This document shows, one piece after another, positions 41,382-50,104 of a DNA stretch of 64,000 nt; position 1 is the stretch's first letter; each line of letters starts with the position of its first letter. This DNA comes from Bin87 sp034421995 (lineage in GTDB: Bacteria; Chloroflexota; Dehalococcoidia; Lucifugimonadales; UBA3495): assembly GCA_034421995.1 (NCBI GenBank), contig DAOUJY010000076.1:16448-80447 (forward strand). Direction: 5' to 3'. Position numbers and translations under genes: made by a program. The notes beneath the pieces are model-generated. The model did not search any database, was not told where the DNA came from, and saw nothing but the letters and a program-made list of their open reading frames with translations.

Positions 41382-42083
41382 ATGGGAACCGTCCAGTTCC
41401 ACCAAGCCAAAGCCGCCGAATTCCTCCAACGCGCCGACCTGACCATCGGCGACCACGACCCGCCCCAGGCCGCCGTGGCCCTCCGTCGGGCGTTCACCCA
41501 TGCCCTCACCGCCGTGGCCGTCCACGACGGCCACAACCACAACTCCCGTCGCCAGCTGGGGCATGTGATGCAGTCCAACATACTTCGAGAACGCCTCAAG
41601 CGTGACCACCTCAAAACCTTCCGGCAGGTCCATTCCTTAGCCGATCATCTTGCCTCTGCCGACCGGTCCGGCGATCCCGCCGTCACTCTCCGGCGCATGC
41701 GTCGCCGCGTCGCATCTTTCATCATCGACTGCGCCGCCGTCATCGCTGGACAACCCAAACCCGTCCAACCTCACAAGCGATGGCTCCGTGACCCTGACCA
41801 CCGCCGGCCCGACTCTTTCGAAACTGCCCAGGACATCCTTTCCCTGCCCAATCTCGACCACATCAGGCGCCGTTTCAATCTTGCCCACATTCCTCTCGCT
41901 GCTCAGCCGGACCCCCATGGCTGGTACCGCTACGGCATGACGCCGCGTCCCTGCTCCTGCCACCGGGAACTCTGGGAATTCCCCAGGGACGAGAGCTCCA
42001 TCATCCTGTCTCCGCTATGGCGTCGCGCCCTCGAAAAAACCTTCTGGATCAAACTCCCCGACCCCCTGCAACTGCGAGCCTAA
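41382..42083 (+). CDS. Lineage-specific protein family, member 1 (HEPN-like helical domain)
   Basis: 233 aa. AAGGAG lies 13 bases before the ATG. The first about 90 residues align without gaps to the protein at 57870-58316: GTVxxHQ at the start, LRRAFTHALTAVAVH (vs LRRAATHAVTAAAVH), SRRQLGHVMQ (vs SRRQLESALM) and TFRQVHSL (vs TFQKVHYI). The helical, Ala/His-rich pattern with R and H spacing is reminiscent of HEPN domains, but no known family was recognised. The C-terminal 100 residues (CSCHRELWEFPRDESS and beyond) are unique to this member. Basic and His-rich. Confidence 0.65.
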   Translation: MGTVQFHQAKAAEFLQRADLTIGDHDPPQAAVALRRAFTHALTAVAVHDGHNHNSRRQLGHVMQSNILRERLKRDHLKTFRQVHSLADHLASADRSGDPAVTLRRMRRRVASFIIDCAAVIAGQPKPVQPHKRWLRDPDHRRPDSFETAQDILSLPNLDHIRRRFNLAHIPLAAQPDPHGWYRYGMTPRPCSCHRELWEFPRDESSIILSPLWRRALEKTFWIKLPDPLQLRA

Positions 42084-42088
42084 CCACT

Positions 42089-42114
42089 CCGCTCATGGTG
42101 AGCCTGTCGAACCA
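42089..42114. repeat. TTCGACAGGCTCACCATGAGCGG dispersed repeat
   Basis: On the plus strand CCGCTCATGGTGAGCCTGTC then GAACCA. Same unit occurs at 3160-3185, 61943-61968 and 62079-62128. Lies between member 1 and the CaiB gene. Confidence 0.85.
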
Positions 42115-42143
42115 CGCGCCAATCCCGCCCGCTAACCCCGTGC

Positions 42144-42149
42144 TATAAT
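42144..42149 (+). promoter_or_regulatory. Consensus -10 box (TATAAT) before caiB
   Basis: TATAAT matches the consensus fully. The -35 is not evident (a dispersed repeat occupies the expected place). Predicted transcript start near 42156, 27 bases before the caiB ATG. Confidence 0.5.
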
Positions 42150-42182
42150 CCGGCAAAACTTGAAAAAGCGAGGACTCGAACG

Positions 42183-43406
42183 ATGTCGCAGCCTCTGGAA
42201 AATATCAAGGTCGTGGACCTTACCCGCACTCTGGCGGGGCCGTTTTGCACTCAAAACCTGGCCGACATGGGGGCCGACGTCATCAAGATCGAGGAACCTA
42301 ACGACGGCGACGAAACCCGCAAGTGGCCGCCCATCTGGAACGGCGAAAGCACCCAGTTCATGTCCTTCAACCGCAACAAGCGCAGCCTCTCCGTCAACCT
42401 CAAGTCGGAAGAGGGCCTCAACATCGTCAAGAAGCTGGCCAAAGACGCCGACGTGATGATAGAGAGCTTCCGCGCCGGCACGTTGGCCCGCATGGGCCTG
42501 GGCTACGATGACATCAAGGCCATCAACCCCGACATCGTCTATTGCACCATCTCCGGCTACGGACGCACCGGCCCCATGGCCAACAAGCCCGGCTATGACC
42601 TCATCATCCAGGCCTACAGCGGCCTGATGCACCTCACTGGCGCACCGGACGGCCCTCCCCAGCGCGTCGGCTTTTCCCTGGTTGACCTCTTCACCGGCAT
42701 GATGGCCTTCGGTTCAATAGTCACCGCCCTCTACCACCGCGACAAGACCGGCGAGGGTCAACTCATCGACACCTCCCTCCTGGACGGCCAGGTCGCCGCC
42801 ATGAGCTACCACGCCACCGGATACATCGGCACCGGCGTCGAACCCCATCGCCTCGGTTCCGGTCACCCCAGCCTGGTTCCTTATCAGAGCTTCCAGGCGT
42901 CAGACGGTTTCTTCATCCTGGGCGTTGCCAACCCCAACCTCTGGGAGCGCTTCTGCAACGCCATCGGCCACCCGGAACTCAAAGACGATCCCAAATACGC
43001 CACCAACCCCGACCGGGTTGCCCACCGCGCCGAACTGGTGGATCACCTTAACAGCATCTTCGCCGACCACACCATCGCCCATTGGGTCAAGGTAATCGAC
43101 GAAGCCGGCGTTCCCGTCGGTCCCATCAACAAGACCTCCGACGTGGTGGCCGACGAACAGGTCAACGCCCGCGAAATGTTCCTTGAGATTGACCACCCCA
43201 ACATCCCGGATCTGCGCGTGCCCAACTCGCCCTTGAAGCTACGGGGTACTCCAGCCGCTCTGCGCATGGCTCCTCCGCTTCTGGGACAACACAATGAGGA
43301 AGTGCTGGCGGAAATAGGTTACGACTCAGCGGCTTTTGCCAAGCTACTGGAATCGGGAGCCGTCGGAGAACCTAACAAGCAGCCCAGCGGGGTCGGCGGC
43401 CACTGA
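42183..43406 (+). CDS. CaiB/BaiF (family III) CoA-transferase
   Basis: Transfers CoA from one acyl-CoA to another acid through an aspartyl anhydride. 407 aa. Starts LENIKVVDLTRTLAGPFCTQ, continues GADVIKIEEPNDGDETRKWP and SGYGRTGPMANKPGYDL. The catalytic Asp is Asp168 in GFSLVDLFTGM. C-terminal half has VAAMSYHATGY and EAGVPVGPINKTSDVV. GAGGA lies ten bases before the ATG. Substrate (carnitine, oxalate, crotonobetaine or others) not assignable; SAR202 genomes are known to hold many such paralogues. Confidence 0.93.
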   Translation: MSQPLENIKVVDLTRTLAGPFCTQNLADMGADVIKIEEPNDGDETRKWPPIWNGESTQFMSFNRNKRSLSVNLKSEEGLNIVKKLAKDADVMIESFRAGTLARMGLGYDDIKAINPDIVYCTISGYGRTGPMANKPGYDLIIQAYSGLMHLTGAPDGPPQRVGFSLVDLFTGMMAFGSIVTALYHRDKTGEGQLIDTSLLDGQVAAMSYHATGYIGTGVEPHRLGSGHPSLVPYQSFQASDGFFILGVANPNLWERFCNAIGHPELKDDPKYATNPDRVAHRAELVDHLNSIFADHTIAHWVKVIDEAGVPVGPINKTSDVVADEQVNAREMFLEIDHPNIPDLRVPNSPLKLRGTPAALRMAPPLLGQHNEEVLAEIGYDSAAFAKLLESGAVGEPNKQPSGVGGH

Positions 43407-43535
43407 TGCCAATTGGTTCACACAACGCAGGTTATGTGCATCCCAAGCACGATTCCGCCAGATTATTGACATAACAAAGCGCTATCCGGCAATGCAAAGG
43501 CGGCCCGCCGATCCCGGCTTCCATCCCGCCAACCT

Positions 43536-43563
43536 GTAGGGGCGAATAATCATTCGCCCCTAC
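43536..43563. repeat. GTAGGGGCGAATAAT palindromic repeat
   Basis: 28 bp, GTAGGGGCGAATAATCATTC ending CGCCCCTAC; arms as at 40723-40750 with one central difference. Confidence 0.9.
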
Positions 43564-43632
43564 GCGTATCCGCCATCACTTCTTCTCAAACGCGCCGCCT
43601 GCGCCGGCACTTTGCCGAAGACCTCCCGCCGG

Positions 43633-43661
43633 TTGCCGTATGCCAGAGGCAGGGCTATAAT
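43633..43661 (+). promoter_or_regulatory. Promoter of the tRNA operon
   Basis: TTGCCG (43633-43638), 17-base spacer, consensus TATAAT (43656-43661). Transcription would start near 43668, 15 bases before tRNA-Val. Drives four tRNAs spaced by 16-47 bases. Confidence 0.75.
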
Positions 43662-43682
43662 GGTTCTCACCAAGTCGCGCTG

Positions 43683-43758
43683 GGGCGATTAGCTCAGCGG
43701 TTAGAGTGCCTCGTTCACACCGAGGAGGTCGGAGGTTCAAATCCTCCATCGCCCACCA
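43683..43758 (+). tRNA. tRNA-Val (anticodon CAC)
   Basis: 76 nt with encoded CCA. Acceptor GGGCGAT/ATCGCCC; anticodon stem CCTCG/CGAGG with loop TTCACAC; T-arm GGAGGTTCAAATCCTCC; D-arm TTAGCTCAGCGGTTAGAG. Confidence 0.95.
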
Positions 43759-43805
43759 ACCACTCCCGCCACGGCGACCGACGATTAACAACACAAAACC
43801 ACCTT

Positions 43806-43891
43806 GCCGAGGTGGCGAAACGGCAGACGCGCTGCGTTCAGGGCGCAGTGTCCTTTAGGACGTGTGGGTTCAAATCCCTCCCTCGGCACCA
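43806..43891 (+). tRNA. tRNA-Leu (anticodon CAG)
   Basis: 86 nt class II tRNA with a long variable arm (TGTCCTTTAGGACG). Acceptor GCCGAGG/CCTCGGC; anticodon stem CTGCG/CGCAG with loop TTCAGGG; CCA encoded. Confidence 0.95.
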
Positions 43892-43901
43892 CTTTTTACG
43901 C

Positions 43902-43977
43902 GCGCTTGTAGCTCAGTGGATAGAGCGCTGCCCTGCGGAGGCAGAGGTCGTGAGTTCGAATCTCGCCAAGCGCGCCA
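43902..43977 (+). tRNA. tRNA-Arg (anticodon GCG)
   Basis: 76 nt with CCA. Acceptor GCGCTTG/CAAGCGC; anticodon stem CTGCC/GGCAG with loop CTGCGGA, so the anticodon is GCG. Most bacteria read CGN with ACG (inosine); GCG would read only CGC/CGU without editing. Confidence 0.93.
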
Positions 43978-44003
43978 TTTCTTTGCCCTTGCCGCACGGC
44001 CCA

Positions 44004-44080
44004 GGGCGGTTAGCTCAGATGGTTAGAGCGTCTGCTTTACACGCAGAAGGCCGGGGGTTCGAGTCCCTCACCGCCCACCA
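44004..44080 (+). tRNA. tRNA-Val (anticodon TAC)
   Basis: 77 nt with CCA. Acceptor GGGCGGT/ACCGCCC; anticodon stem TCTGC/GCAGA with loop TTTACAC. Second Val tRNA of the operon. Confidence 0.95.
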
Positions 44081-44128
44081 TCAACCAAGCCCACAATCAG
44101 ACTTGCGTAGCGCCGGATCGTCTCTGCA

Positions 44129-44443
44129 ATGATGGAACACCAAGGCATCCGCTGGGGCTACGTCTTCCTCCGCGCCCCTCATTTCCTCAGCGGCGAGGAC
44201 CGGGAACACCTGATGACCGCCGCTGTCGAAATGTACCTGGCCGGCGAGGAAGAGCGCAACGTGGAGAGCGTCGGTTACGAGGGCCGGGTCTATACTGAGC
44301 GCCGCTTTGAGATGCTGGGCGAGTTCGGCGGCCAACGGTTCGACGTGGAGCTGGAAACCGCATTTGGACGCGACACTGCGACCTTCTTGGTGAATGAGCA
44401 AACGGGCGGCCATGGCGGCGGTTTAGGATTTTCCCGCAACTAG
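44129..44443 (+). CDS. Hypothetical protein
   Basis: 104 aa, acidic, mixed alpha/beta by pattern: MMEHQGIRWGYVFLRAPHFL, then EEERNVESVGYEGRVYTERR and FDVELETAFGRDTATF. Two ATGs adjoin (44129, 44132). No SD is clear and no family recognised. Lies between the tRNA operon and the PAC2 gene; 81 bases before the latter. Confidence 0.5.
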   Translation: MMEHQGIRWGYVFLRAPHFLSGEDREHLMTAAVEMYLAGEEERNVESVGYEGRVYTERRFEMLGEFGGQRFDVELETAFGRDTATFLVNEQTGGHGGGLGFSRN

Positions 44444-44523
44444 CCCCGCACGGGCGGGTCGCGGAGGATGTGGTATATTAGGCGAAACCGCAGCGTGGCA
44501 GCCCGGCAGGGAGGCGGTCCATT

Positions 44524-45474
44524 ATGCCAGAGGAACTTTTCACCTTCACCGACAAACCCGAGGCCAACTATCTGGTCGCCGGCTGGCGGCGCCAGTGGTC
44601 CAATGGCGGGCGGATCTCCAGCGGCTTGCCACGATACCTCATCGAGAAAAACGGCGGCCGGCAAATCGGCCAAATGACCGAGTACGTCAACCAGATGTGC
44701 TACCCCTTCCAGGTAGCGGGGACTCACGACGCTTTCCGCCCAGCGGCGTCCTTCCAGGAGGGCCTGCCCAACACCGCCATGTCGCGCCAGAACGCGTTCT
44801 ATGAGATCGGCAGCGGCTTGTTGGTCTTCCTCGGTGAGGAACCATGGTATCGCCTCGACATCTACACCGAAGCGTTTTTCAACGCGGTCAGAGATCTGGG
44901 CATCCAGCAGACCGTGGCGGTTGAAGGCGTGAATGGCCCGGCTCCGCCCGATCTGGAACGACGCATCACCTGCGTGTACTCCCAACCCGAAATGCGCGAG
45001 CAGTTGGAACGCCACGGCGTGCAATTCTCCAGCTATGGCAGCCGTGGACGGCAAGGCCCCACCATCGGCATGGCCCTGGTCTCCGTGGCCCACTATGAAT
45101 ACCCGGACATCCAGATGTTCCGCATGGGGGCCATGGCTCCCATGTATCCCTTTATGACCAGCAACAACAACCAGTTGGGCATCACCCAGGATCACCGCGC
45201 CTACTACGACATCCTGCGTCGCTTGCGCTCCCTGTTCAAACTCGAGATGGATCTCTCTGAGCTTGAACAGATGGGAAGCCGCGAGTCCCAGGAGTTGCTG
45301 GACAACCTGGAGCGGCTCGGCCGGACCAACAGCGAGGCCAAGCAGATCATCGACCAGGTCCGCCTCGACTACCAGTACACCCCCTACGTCGAGCCGGTGG
45401 ATCTTGATCCGGCCTTGGAGGGAGCGTTGGAAAACATCCTGCGGGACATCGCCGAACCAGGCCAGGAAACGTAG
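44524..45474 (+). CDS. PAC2 (proteasome-assembly-chaperone-like, DUF75) family protein
   Basis: 316 aa. NYLVAGWRRQWSNGGRISSG and LPRYLIEKNGGRQIGQM start the domain, with FLGEEPWYRLDIYTEAFFN, CVYSQPEMREQLERHGV and PTIGMALVSVAHYEYPD in the later parts, the archaeal/actinobacterial PAC2 pattern. Bacterial PAC2 homologues occur where proteasomes or ATP-grasp-like partners do; no proteasome genes are in the window. Function therefore unproven. The C-terminal helical tail (about 255-300) is charged. ATG preceded by GGGAGGC. Confidence 0.82.
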   Translation: MPEELFTFTDKPEANYLVAGWRRQWSNGGRISSGLPRYLIEKNGGRQIGQMTEYVNQMCYPFQVAGTHDAFRPAASFQEGLPNTAMSRQNAFYEIGSGLLVFLGEEPWYRLDIYTEAFFNAVRDLGIQQTVAVEGVNGPAPPDLERRITCVYSQPEMREQLERHGVQFSSYGSRGRQGPTIGMALVSVAHYEYPDIQMFRMGAMAPMYPFMTSNNNQLGITQDHRAYYDILRRLRSLFKLEMDLSELEQMGSRESQELLDNLERLGRTNSEAKQIIDQVRLDYQYTPYVEPVDLDPALEGALENILRDIAEPGQET

Positions 45475-45485
45475 CAATTCCCAAC

Positions 45486-45570
45486 CGTCATTCCCATCCC
45501 ATCATCCATTCCCGTCCAATCATCCATTCCGGCCCCCTCATCGTCATTCCGGCGAAAGCGGGAATCTAGG
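45486..45570. repeat. CGTCATTCC dispersed repeats, one decayed and one intact copy
   Basis: A run of CATTCC-containing pieces ends in CGTCATTCCGGCGAAAGCGGG then AATCTAGG. Lies between PAC2 and the convergent amidohydrolase gene. Confidence 0.75.
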
Positions 45571-45595
45571 TATCTCGCCCCCCCGCCTCCGTTGG

Positions 45596-46975
45596 CTACA
45601 CTATAGGCCAACGGGGGCCGAAATTTATCCCCGTCCTGCTTATCAGCGCCTCCCCCAATGCCTGCACTTCTGCCACCAGAGCGGCTTCATCCACAAATTG
45701 GGGCTGGTGGTCTGCCACCACCACTTTGCCGTTCACGATCACGGTATGCACGCTGCGGCCGTCGGCGTTGTACACTAGGTTGTTGATCGGATTGTGCAGC
45801 GCGGCCCACTCCGCGCGGCGCGTATCGAATAGCACCAGGTCGGCGAATTTGCCCGGCTCAATTGAGCCGATTATGTTATCCATGCCCAACGCTGCCGCCC
45901 CGCCGATGGTTCCCAGCTCCAAAGCGGTCTCCGCCGGTATCATCGCCACGTCCTGCCGTCCGTCCTTGTATAGCACCGCCGCCAAATAGACGGACCGCAG
46001 GGTCTCCAACAGGTTGGAATTGTTGCCGGCATCGGTGCCTAGACCCACGGTAGCGCCGCCGTCCAGTAACTCCGGCAGCAATGCGTGCCGAGTCATGCCG
46101 GCGCCACCCTTTATCGCGGCGGTCGGGCACATCACCACTGCCGTATTTCGTTCCGCGATGAGACCGGCTTCCAGTTCGGAAATCCCCAGGCAGTGAGCCA
46201 GCGTCATCTCAGCAGTGAGCACGCCGGAACGGTCCAGGTACTCGGTCGGTGTGCAGCCGTAGCTGCGCCGGCATTCTTCAATCCAACGGGGCCCATTGGT
46301 GAAATGCAGGGTCGAACGCGTTCCGGCGGCCTGGGCGATTGCATGGCTGCCCGACAGGAGTTCCGTCGAGCAGAACTCCGGTGAAAACGGCATTGCCCAT
46401 GCCGAAACCATGCCGTCTAAAGCGCCGTCACAATCGGCTATCGTTTCCGACGTCATCCGCAGGGCTGCGTCAGTTTCGTACACCGGGAGGTTCAGTGGGT
46501 TGGGTTTATCCAGTACGTTTCGCCCCACTATGATGCGGCATCCCGATTGGCGATAGGCTTCCATGCAGGCGTCCAGGTGGGTGGTGCTGCCGGGATCCAG
46601 GAAGGTGGTGGTGCCGTATTTGAGCAACTCCGTGATGGCCAGCAAAGAAGTGGCGTACTCGTCGGCATCCGTCATCGCGCCCTGCAGGCGGAAAACGTTG
46701 GGCAGATATTGGGCGCCCAGGTCATCGGGAAATAACCCGCGCGCGGCGTGGGCGTAGCTTATGTGCATATGGCCGTTGACGAAACCGGGCGTCATGACCA
46801 TGCCGCTGCCATCGATGACCCTATCGGCGGCCACGTCGGCCAGTTCGGCCGCCTTGCCCACCTGGGCGATGCGGCTGCCGGCAATCACCACGGCGCCGTC
46901 GGCGATGATGCGCCGCTGCGGGTCCATGCTGACGATGTACCGAACGCCGTCGATTTTCAGAGTGGGTTCAGACAT
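45596..46975 (-). CDS. Amidohydrolase (TRZ/ATZ, S-adenosylhomocysteine- or guanine-deaminase-like)
   Basis: 459 aa TIM-barrel metal hydrolase. Metal ligands: NGHMHISY (H-x-H), TLHFTN, HCLGISE and GLGTDAGNNSNL (catalytic Asp). N-terminal VVIAGSRIAQVGKAAELADV and the SVHTVIVNGKVVVAD C-terminal strand complete the fold. Substrate may be an aminotriazine, purine or S-adenosylhomocysteine; not assignable. ATG at 46975 follows AGGAAAAT. Next to a nitroreductase gene with the same direction, 46 bases upstream. Confidence 0.88.
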   Translation of the reverse strand: MSEPTLKIDGVRYIVSMDPQRRIIADGAVVIAGSRIAQVGKAAELADVAADRVIDGSGMVMTPGFVNGHMHISYAHAARGLFPDDLGAQYLPNVFRLQGAMTDADEYATSLLAITELLKYGTTTFLDPGSTTHLDACMEAYRQSGCRIIVGRNVLDKPNPLNLPVYETDAALRMTSETIADCDGALDGMVSAWAMPFSPEFCSTELLSGSHAIAQAAGTRSTLHFTNGPRWIEECRRSYGCTPTEYLDRSGVLTAEMTLAHCLGISELEAGLIAERNTAVVMCPTAAIKGGAGMTRHALLPELLDGGATVGLGTDAGNNSNLLETLRSVYLAAVLYKDGRQDVAMIPAETALELGTIGGAAALGMDNIIGSIEPGKFADLVLFDTRRAEWAALHNPINNLVYNADGRSVHTVIVNGKVVVADHQPQFVDEAALVAEVQALGEALISRTGINFGPRWPIV

Positions 46976-47021
46976 GGCAATTTTCCTGCTCGTCGTTCCA
47001 GCCCGGAATGACGGATTAATG

Positions 47022-47657
47022 CTAATCGGCCCAATCGCGGAAACCCCAGCGGTTGAACGACGTCACCTCAGCGGGCGGACGCCGGTTGGTGGGTCCGAAG
47101 CTGCCCCGGGGGTATCCGACTGGAGTGAGGCAAATCATTTCGGCGTATTCGGGCAGGCCCAGTATCTCGCGCACCTCCTCCTCTTTGCGGTTAAGGACCG
47201 TCGTAATGCGCGTGCCCAACCCCAGGGCGCGGCCTGCCAGGAAAAGGTTCTGTATTGCCGGCCAGATTGAGGCGGCGTGACGGCCCCGCTCAATGGACTG
47301 GCCCGGCTGATAGCCGCTGCCGCGCGAGTGGTCGGCGCACACCACGATCATCGCAGGAACTTCGGGCATGTGGTGAGCCAGATAACGGGCGTGGCGATAC
47401 ACTCGGGTCTCCGTTGGCGACGGTTCCCAACCCATGGCATCCAGCCACGTGTTTTTGTAAAGCTCGCCCAGGGAACGCACGGTTTCCGGATCGTTGACCA
47501 CCACGAACTCCCACGGTTGGGTGTTCCCTCCGTTGGGCGCGCGCACGGCGGCATCGATCATCTGCTGCAAAGCCCCTTGGGGAACCGGATCGGGCTTGTA
47601 GCGGGTAATTTGTCGCTGGCTGTAGATTGCATCAAACAGGTCGAACTGGTCAGCCAT
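47022..47657 (-). CDS. Nitroreductase family protein (FMN)
   Basis: 211 aa. FDAIYSQRQITRYKPDPVP is the R-R/S-x-R FMN-binding start (here SQRQITRY), APNGGNTQPWEFVVVNDPE matches the N-terminal flavin loop, and QNLFLAGRALGLGTRITTVL and GYPRGSFGPTNRRPPAEV the C-terminal part. Reduces nitro groups, quinones or flavins with NAD(P)H; specific substrate unknown. ATG at 47657 is preferred since GGAGG is ten bases upstream; a longer frame would start at 47774. Confidence 0.9.
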   Translation of the reverse strand: MADQFDLFDAIYSQRQITRYKPDPVPQGALQQMIDAAVRAPNGGNTQPWEFVVVNDPETVRSLGELYKNTWLDAMGWEPSPTETRVYRHARYLAHHMPEVPAMIVVCADHSRGSGYQPGQSIERGRHAASIWPAIQNLFLAGRALGLGTRITTVLNRKEEEVREILGLPEYAEMICLTPVGYPRGSFGPTNRRPPAEVTSFNRWGFRDWAD

Positions 47658-47873
47658 GTCGAAATTCCTCCAGTCAATTGAATCGGTCTTGCTGTCGTGC
47701 GCACACGTTTGCCGTCGCGGGTTGGCCGTAGCGCGTTGATGGGACTTGTCTGCGGCAGCGCTCGACAAGCTCAAGTCTGAATCCTGAGGCCAACGCGGGA
47801 CAGCATTCGTAGCAGGTCTTTCGGTAGGGTCGGATTACGTCTCCGAGCATTATAGCGGCTGTAGCGTTGCTTC

Positions 47874-48758
47874 TCACCGGAACACCGTGATCAGCACGAG
47901 GCCGACCACAATTAATACAGCGCCGACCAGTCTGCCCGCGGTAACCCGTTCTTTGAGCACTATTGCCCCCAGCAAGAGGGCGAAAAGGAGGCCAACTTCC
48001 CGCGCCGGCGCGACGTAGCTGACGTTGGTAAAACTCATCGCCGTGAGTACTAAACCGTAGGCCAGGAACAGTAACGCCGAGGCGGCGATAACCGGGCGGT
48101 ATCCGGTTCGCCACTCCAGCGCCAGGGCGGTCACGCCGTGGGTGCGTATTATGTAAGGCAACATCCCGATCGCCACGCCGCAGGTCATAAGGTATAGGTA
48201 AAGGAACGGGCTAACGTACGCCACGCCCTGTTTGTCCACCAGCGTGTACAGCGCGATACACAAGCCGGTGAGCAAAGCGTAGATGATGCCGCTTCTGCTG
48301 CCTGCGAACCCGGTTCCAATAGGCCGCCGAAGTTGTCGCAACCAGGACATGGTGTAGATCCCGACAACGATGGCTCCGATGCCCACCCACGCCGGCGCCG
48401 TTACGGTTTCGCCTAACGCGAATACAGCCAGGATTGGAACCAGTCCGGGACCAAATCCACGAGCAATCGGATAGGCGAGTGAAAGATCGGCCCGGGCGAG
48501 GCTGCGACCCAAAAATAGAAAGTAGCAAATGTGGACCAAAGATGTGGCAATGACGTACCACCAACCGACTGGTTCGAAATCAGTCAGCAGGGCCAGCAAA
48601 ACCGCGATGGGGGCCGCTCCGATTACGGCAAATGCGGACAGCCACCACACGAACACCTCCTGCCGCTGAGCCCGTTTCAGCAGCAGGTTCCAAGTGGCAT
48701 GAGCGAAAGCGGAGGCCAGCACCAGCGCCAACGCCAGCAATGTGGTCGGCTCCGGCAT
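47874..48758 (-). CDS. EamA-family (DMT) transporter
   Basis: 294 aa with ten predicted helices in two repeats of five. The first repeat has ASAFAHATWNLLLKRAQRQE and FLFLGRSLARADLSLAYPIA; the second has VSYVAPAREVGLLFALLLGA and ILKERVTAGRLVGAVLIVVG (the conserved EamA end). ATG at 48758 lies inside the first helix region start MPEPTTLLALALVLA; upstream sequence is the tRNA. Substrate (metabolite efflux) unknown. Confidence 0.9.
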   Translation of the reverse strand: MPEPTTLLALALVLASAFAHATWNLLLKRAQRQEVFVWWLSAFAVIGAAPIAVLLALLTDFEPVGWWYVIATSLVHICYFLFLGRSLARADLSLAYPIARGFGPGLVPILAVFALGETVTAPAWVGIGAIVVGIYTMSWLRQLRRPIGTGFAGSRSGIIYALLTGLCIALYTLVDKQGVAYVSPFLYLYLMTCGVAIGMLPYIIRTHGVTALALEWRTGYRPVIAASALLFLAYGLVLTAMSFTNVSYVAPAREVGLLFALLLGAIVLKERVTAGRLVGAVLIVVGLVLITVFR

Positions 48759-48823
48759 AGGCAATCGCAGCGTGGTAATAAAAACAGCCGACGGCATCAA
48801 AATGGCGTCGGCCCTAATGTCCA

Positions 48824-48900
48824 TGGTGGCGCATAGGGGATTCGAACCCCTGATCTCCGCCTTGAGAGGGCGGTGTCCTGGGCCGCTAGACGAATGCGCC
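48824..48900 (-). tRNA. tRNA-Glu (anticodon CTC)
   Basis: 77 nt with CCA on the minus strand. Acceptor GGCGCAT/ATGCGCC; D-arm TTCGTCTAGCGGCC; anticodon stem CCGCC/GGCGG with loop CTCTCAA; T-arm AGGGGTTCGAATCCCCT. Confidence 0.95.
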
Positions 48901-49072
48901 GATAATCGCGGCCGGGTTTTGTCACCCGTGCCGGGAATTATATCAGATGCCCTGCCTCTTGCAACCGGAGTGCCCGCTCCAACAAATAGATGACGGCTGG
49001 CCACCCGCTTGATGCACAGAAGCAGCACCACCGTTTTGCTAAACTAGAGTTGAAATGCTTGATTAGGACGAC

Positions 49073-50104
49073 TTGCAATTGGAAACTGGAAAATTACCGC
49101 CGGAGTTGCTCACGGAATTGCTTTCAGGATTCCGGATGGATGACCCGCGCGTTGTGGTAGGACCCTCCATTGGAGAGGATTGCGCCGTGGTGGACATGGG
49201 AAAACGGCTTCTGGTCGCCAAATCGGACCCCATCACGTTTGCTACCGACCGCATTGGCTGGTACTCGGTGCAGGTTAACGCAAATGACGTGGCGTGCTCT
49301 GGGGCTGCCCCCCGTTGGTTTTTGCCCACTATCCTGATGCCGCCGAGCGCCACGCCCGAAGATGTCCGAGCCATTTTCGAAGACATCGCGGCTGCCTGCC
49401 TTGTACTGGGCGTCACCGTGATCGGGGGTCACACCGAAGTTACGGATGATTTGCCCCGACCGGTCGTGGCCGGGACGATGCTGGGAGAATTGGAGAATCG
49501 TGAGCAGATGGTGCTGACGGGGGGCGCCCGAGACGGAGATAGCATCATCGTTACCTCCGGCATTGCCATTGAGGGAACGGCAATCCTCGCCGGTGAATAT
49601 GGCGACTCGTTGCGCTATGCGGGCGTGGATTCGGAGATTATCACTCGGGCGATCGGGTACCTGGATGAACCGGGAATAAGCGTAGTTGCAGCGGCGCGAG
49701 CGCTCTGCGCAACGGGAGCTGTACACAGTCTGCACGATGTGACCGAGGGAGGGTTGATAACCGCGTTGCGCGAGGTCGCCGCGGCATCAAAGTTGGGCCT
49801 GGTGATGGAAGCGGAGAGCGTACCGCTGCTCCCGGAGTGCGCGGAGATCTGCGAGGCTTTGGCCATCGACCCGTTGGGCCTTTTGGGTTCCGGCGCGTTG
49901 ATTGCCACGCTCCCAGCTTCTGAAGCTCCTGGCGCATTGCGGGCTTTGGACCGCATCGGCGTCAATGGATGGGAAATAGGCCAGATGATGGAACAAGAAG
50001 ACGGTCTGTGGATGATTGACCGAAGCGGCGAACGGGACCTGCCGGAATTCCGACGCGACGAATTGGCCCGTTTCCTGGAAGACCGGGATCAGGTATCCAG
50101 ATAG
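49073..50104 (+). CDS. AIR-synthase-superfamily protein (HypE/PurM-like)
   Basis: 343 aa. GPSIGEDCAVVDMGKRLLV and TFATDRIGWYSVQVNANDVA (N-terminal metal/phosphate region), GAAPRWFLPTIL, GVTVIGGHTEVTDDL and VHSLHDVTEGGLITALREVA (second half). This is the HypE/AIR-synthase-related archaeal-bacterial group, not SelD (no Cys/Sec in the N-terminal loop) and not canonical HypE (C-terminal Cys missing; ends DQVSR). An ATP-dependent dehydration or phosphorylation is expected. TTG start with AGGA five bases upstream. The stop region overlaps the next gene's stop tail to tail. Confidence 0.82.
   Translation: MQLETGKLPPELLTELLSGFRMDDPRVVVGPSIGEDCAVVDMGKRLLVAKSDPITFATDRIGWYSVQVNANDVACSGAAPRWFLPTILMPPSATPEDVRAIFEDIAAACLVLGVTVIGGHTEVTDDLPRPVVAGTMLGELENREQMVLTGGARDGDSIIVTSGIAIEGTAILAGEYGDSLRYAGVDSEIITRAIGYLDEPGISVVAAARALCATGAVHSLHDVTEGGLITALREVAAASKLGLVMEAESVPLLPECAEICEALAIDPLGLLGSGALIATLPASEAPGALRALDRIGVNGWEIGQMMEQEDGLWMIDRSGERDLPEFRRDELARFLEDRDQVSR

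Noticed and set aside
49073..50104. Considered selD for the gene at 49 kb because selA is present.
   Set aside because: The N-terminal Sec/Cys loop of SelD is absent and the pattern fits HypE/AIR-synthase relatives.
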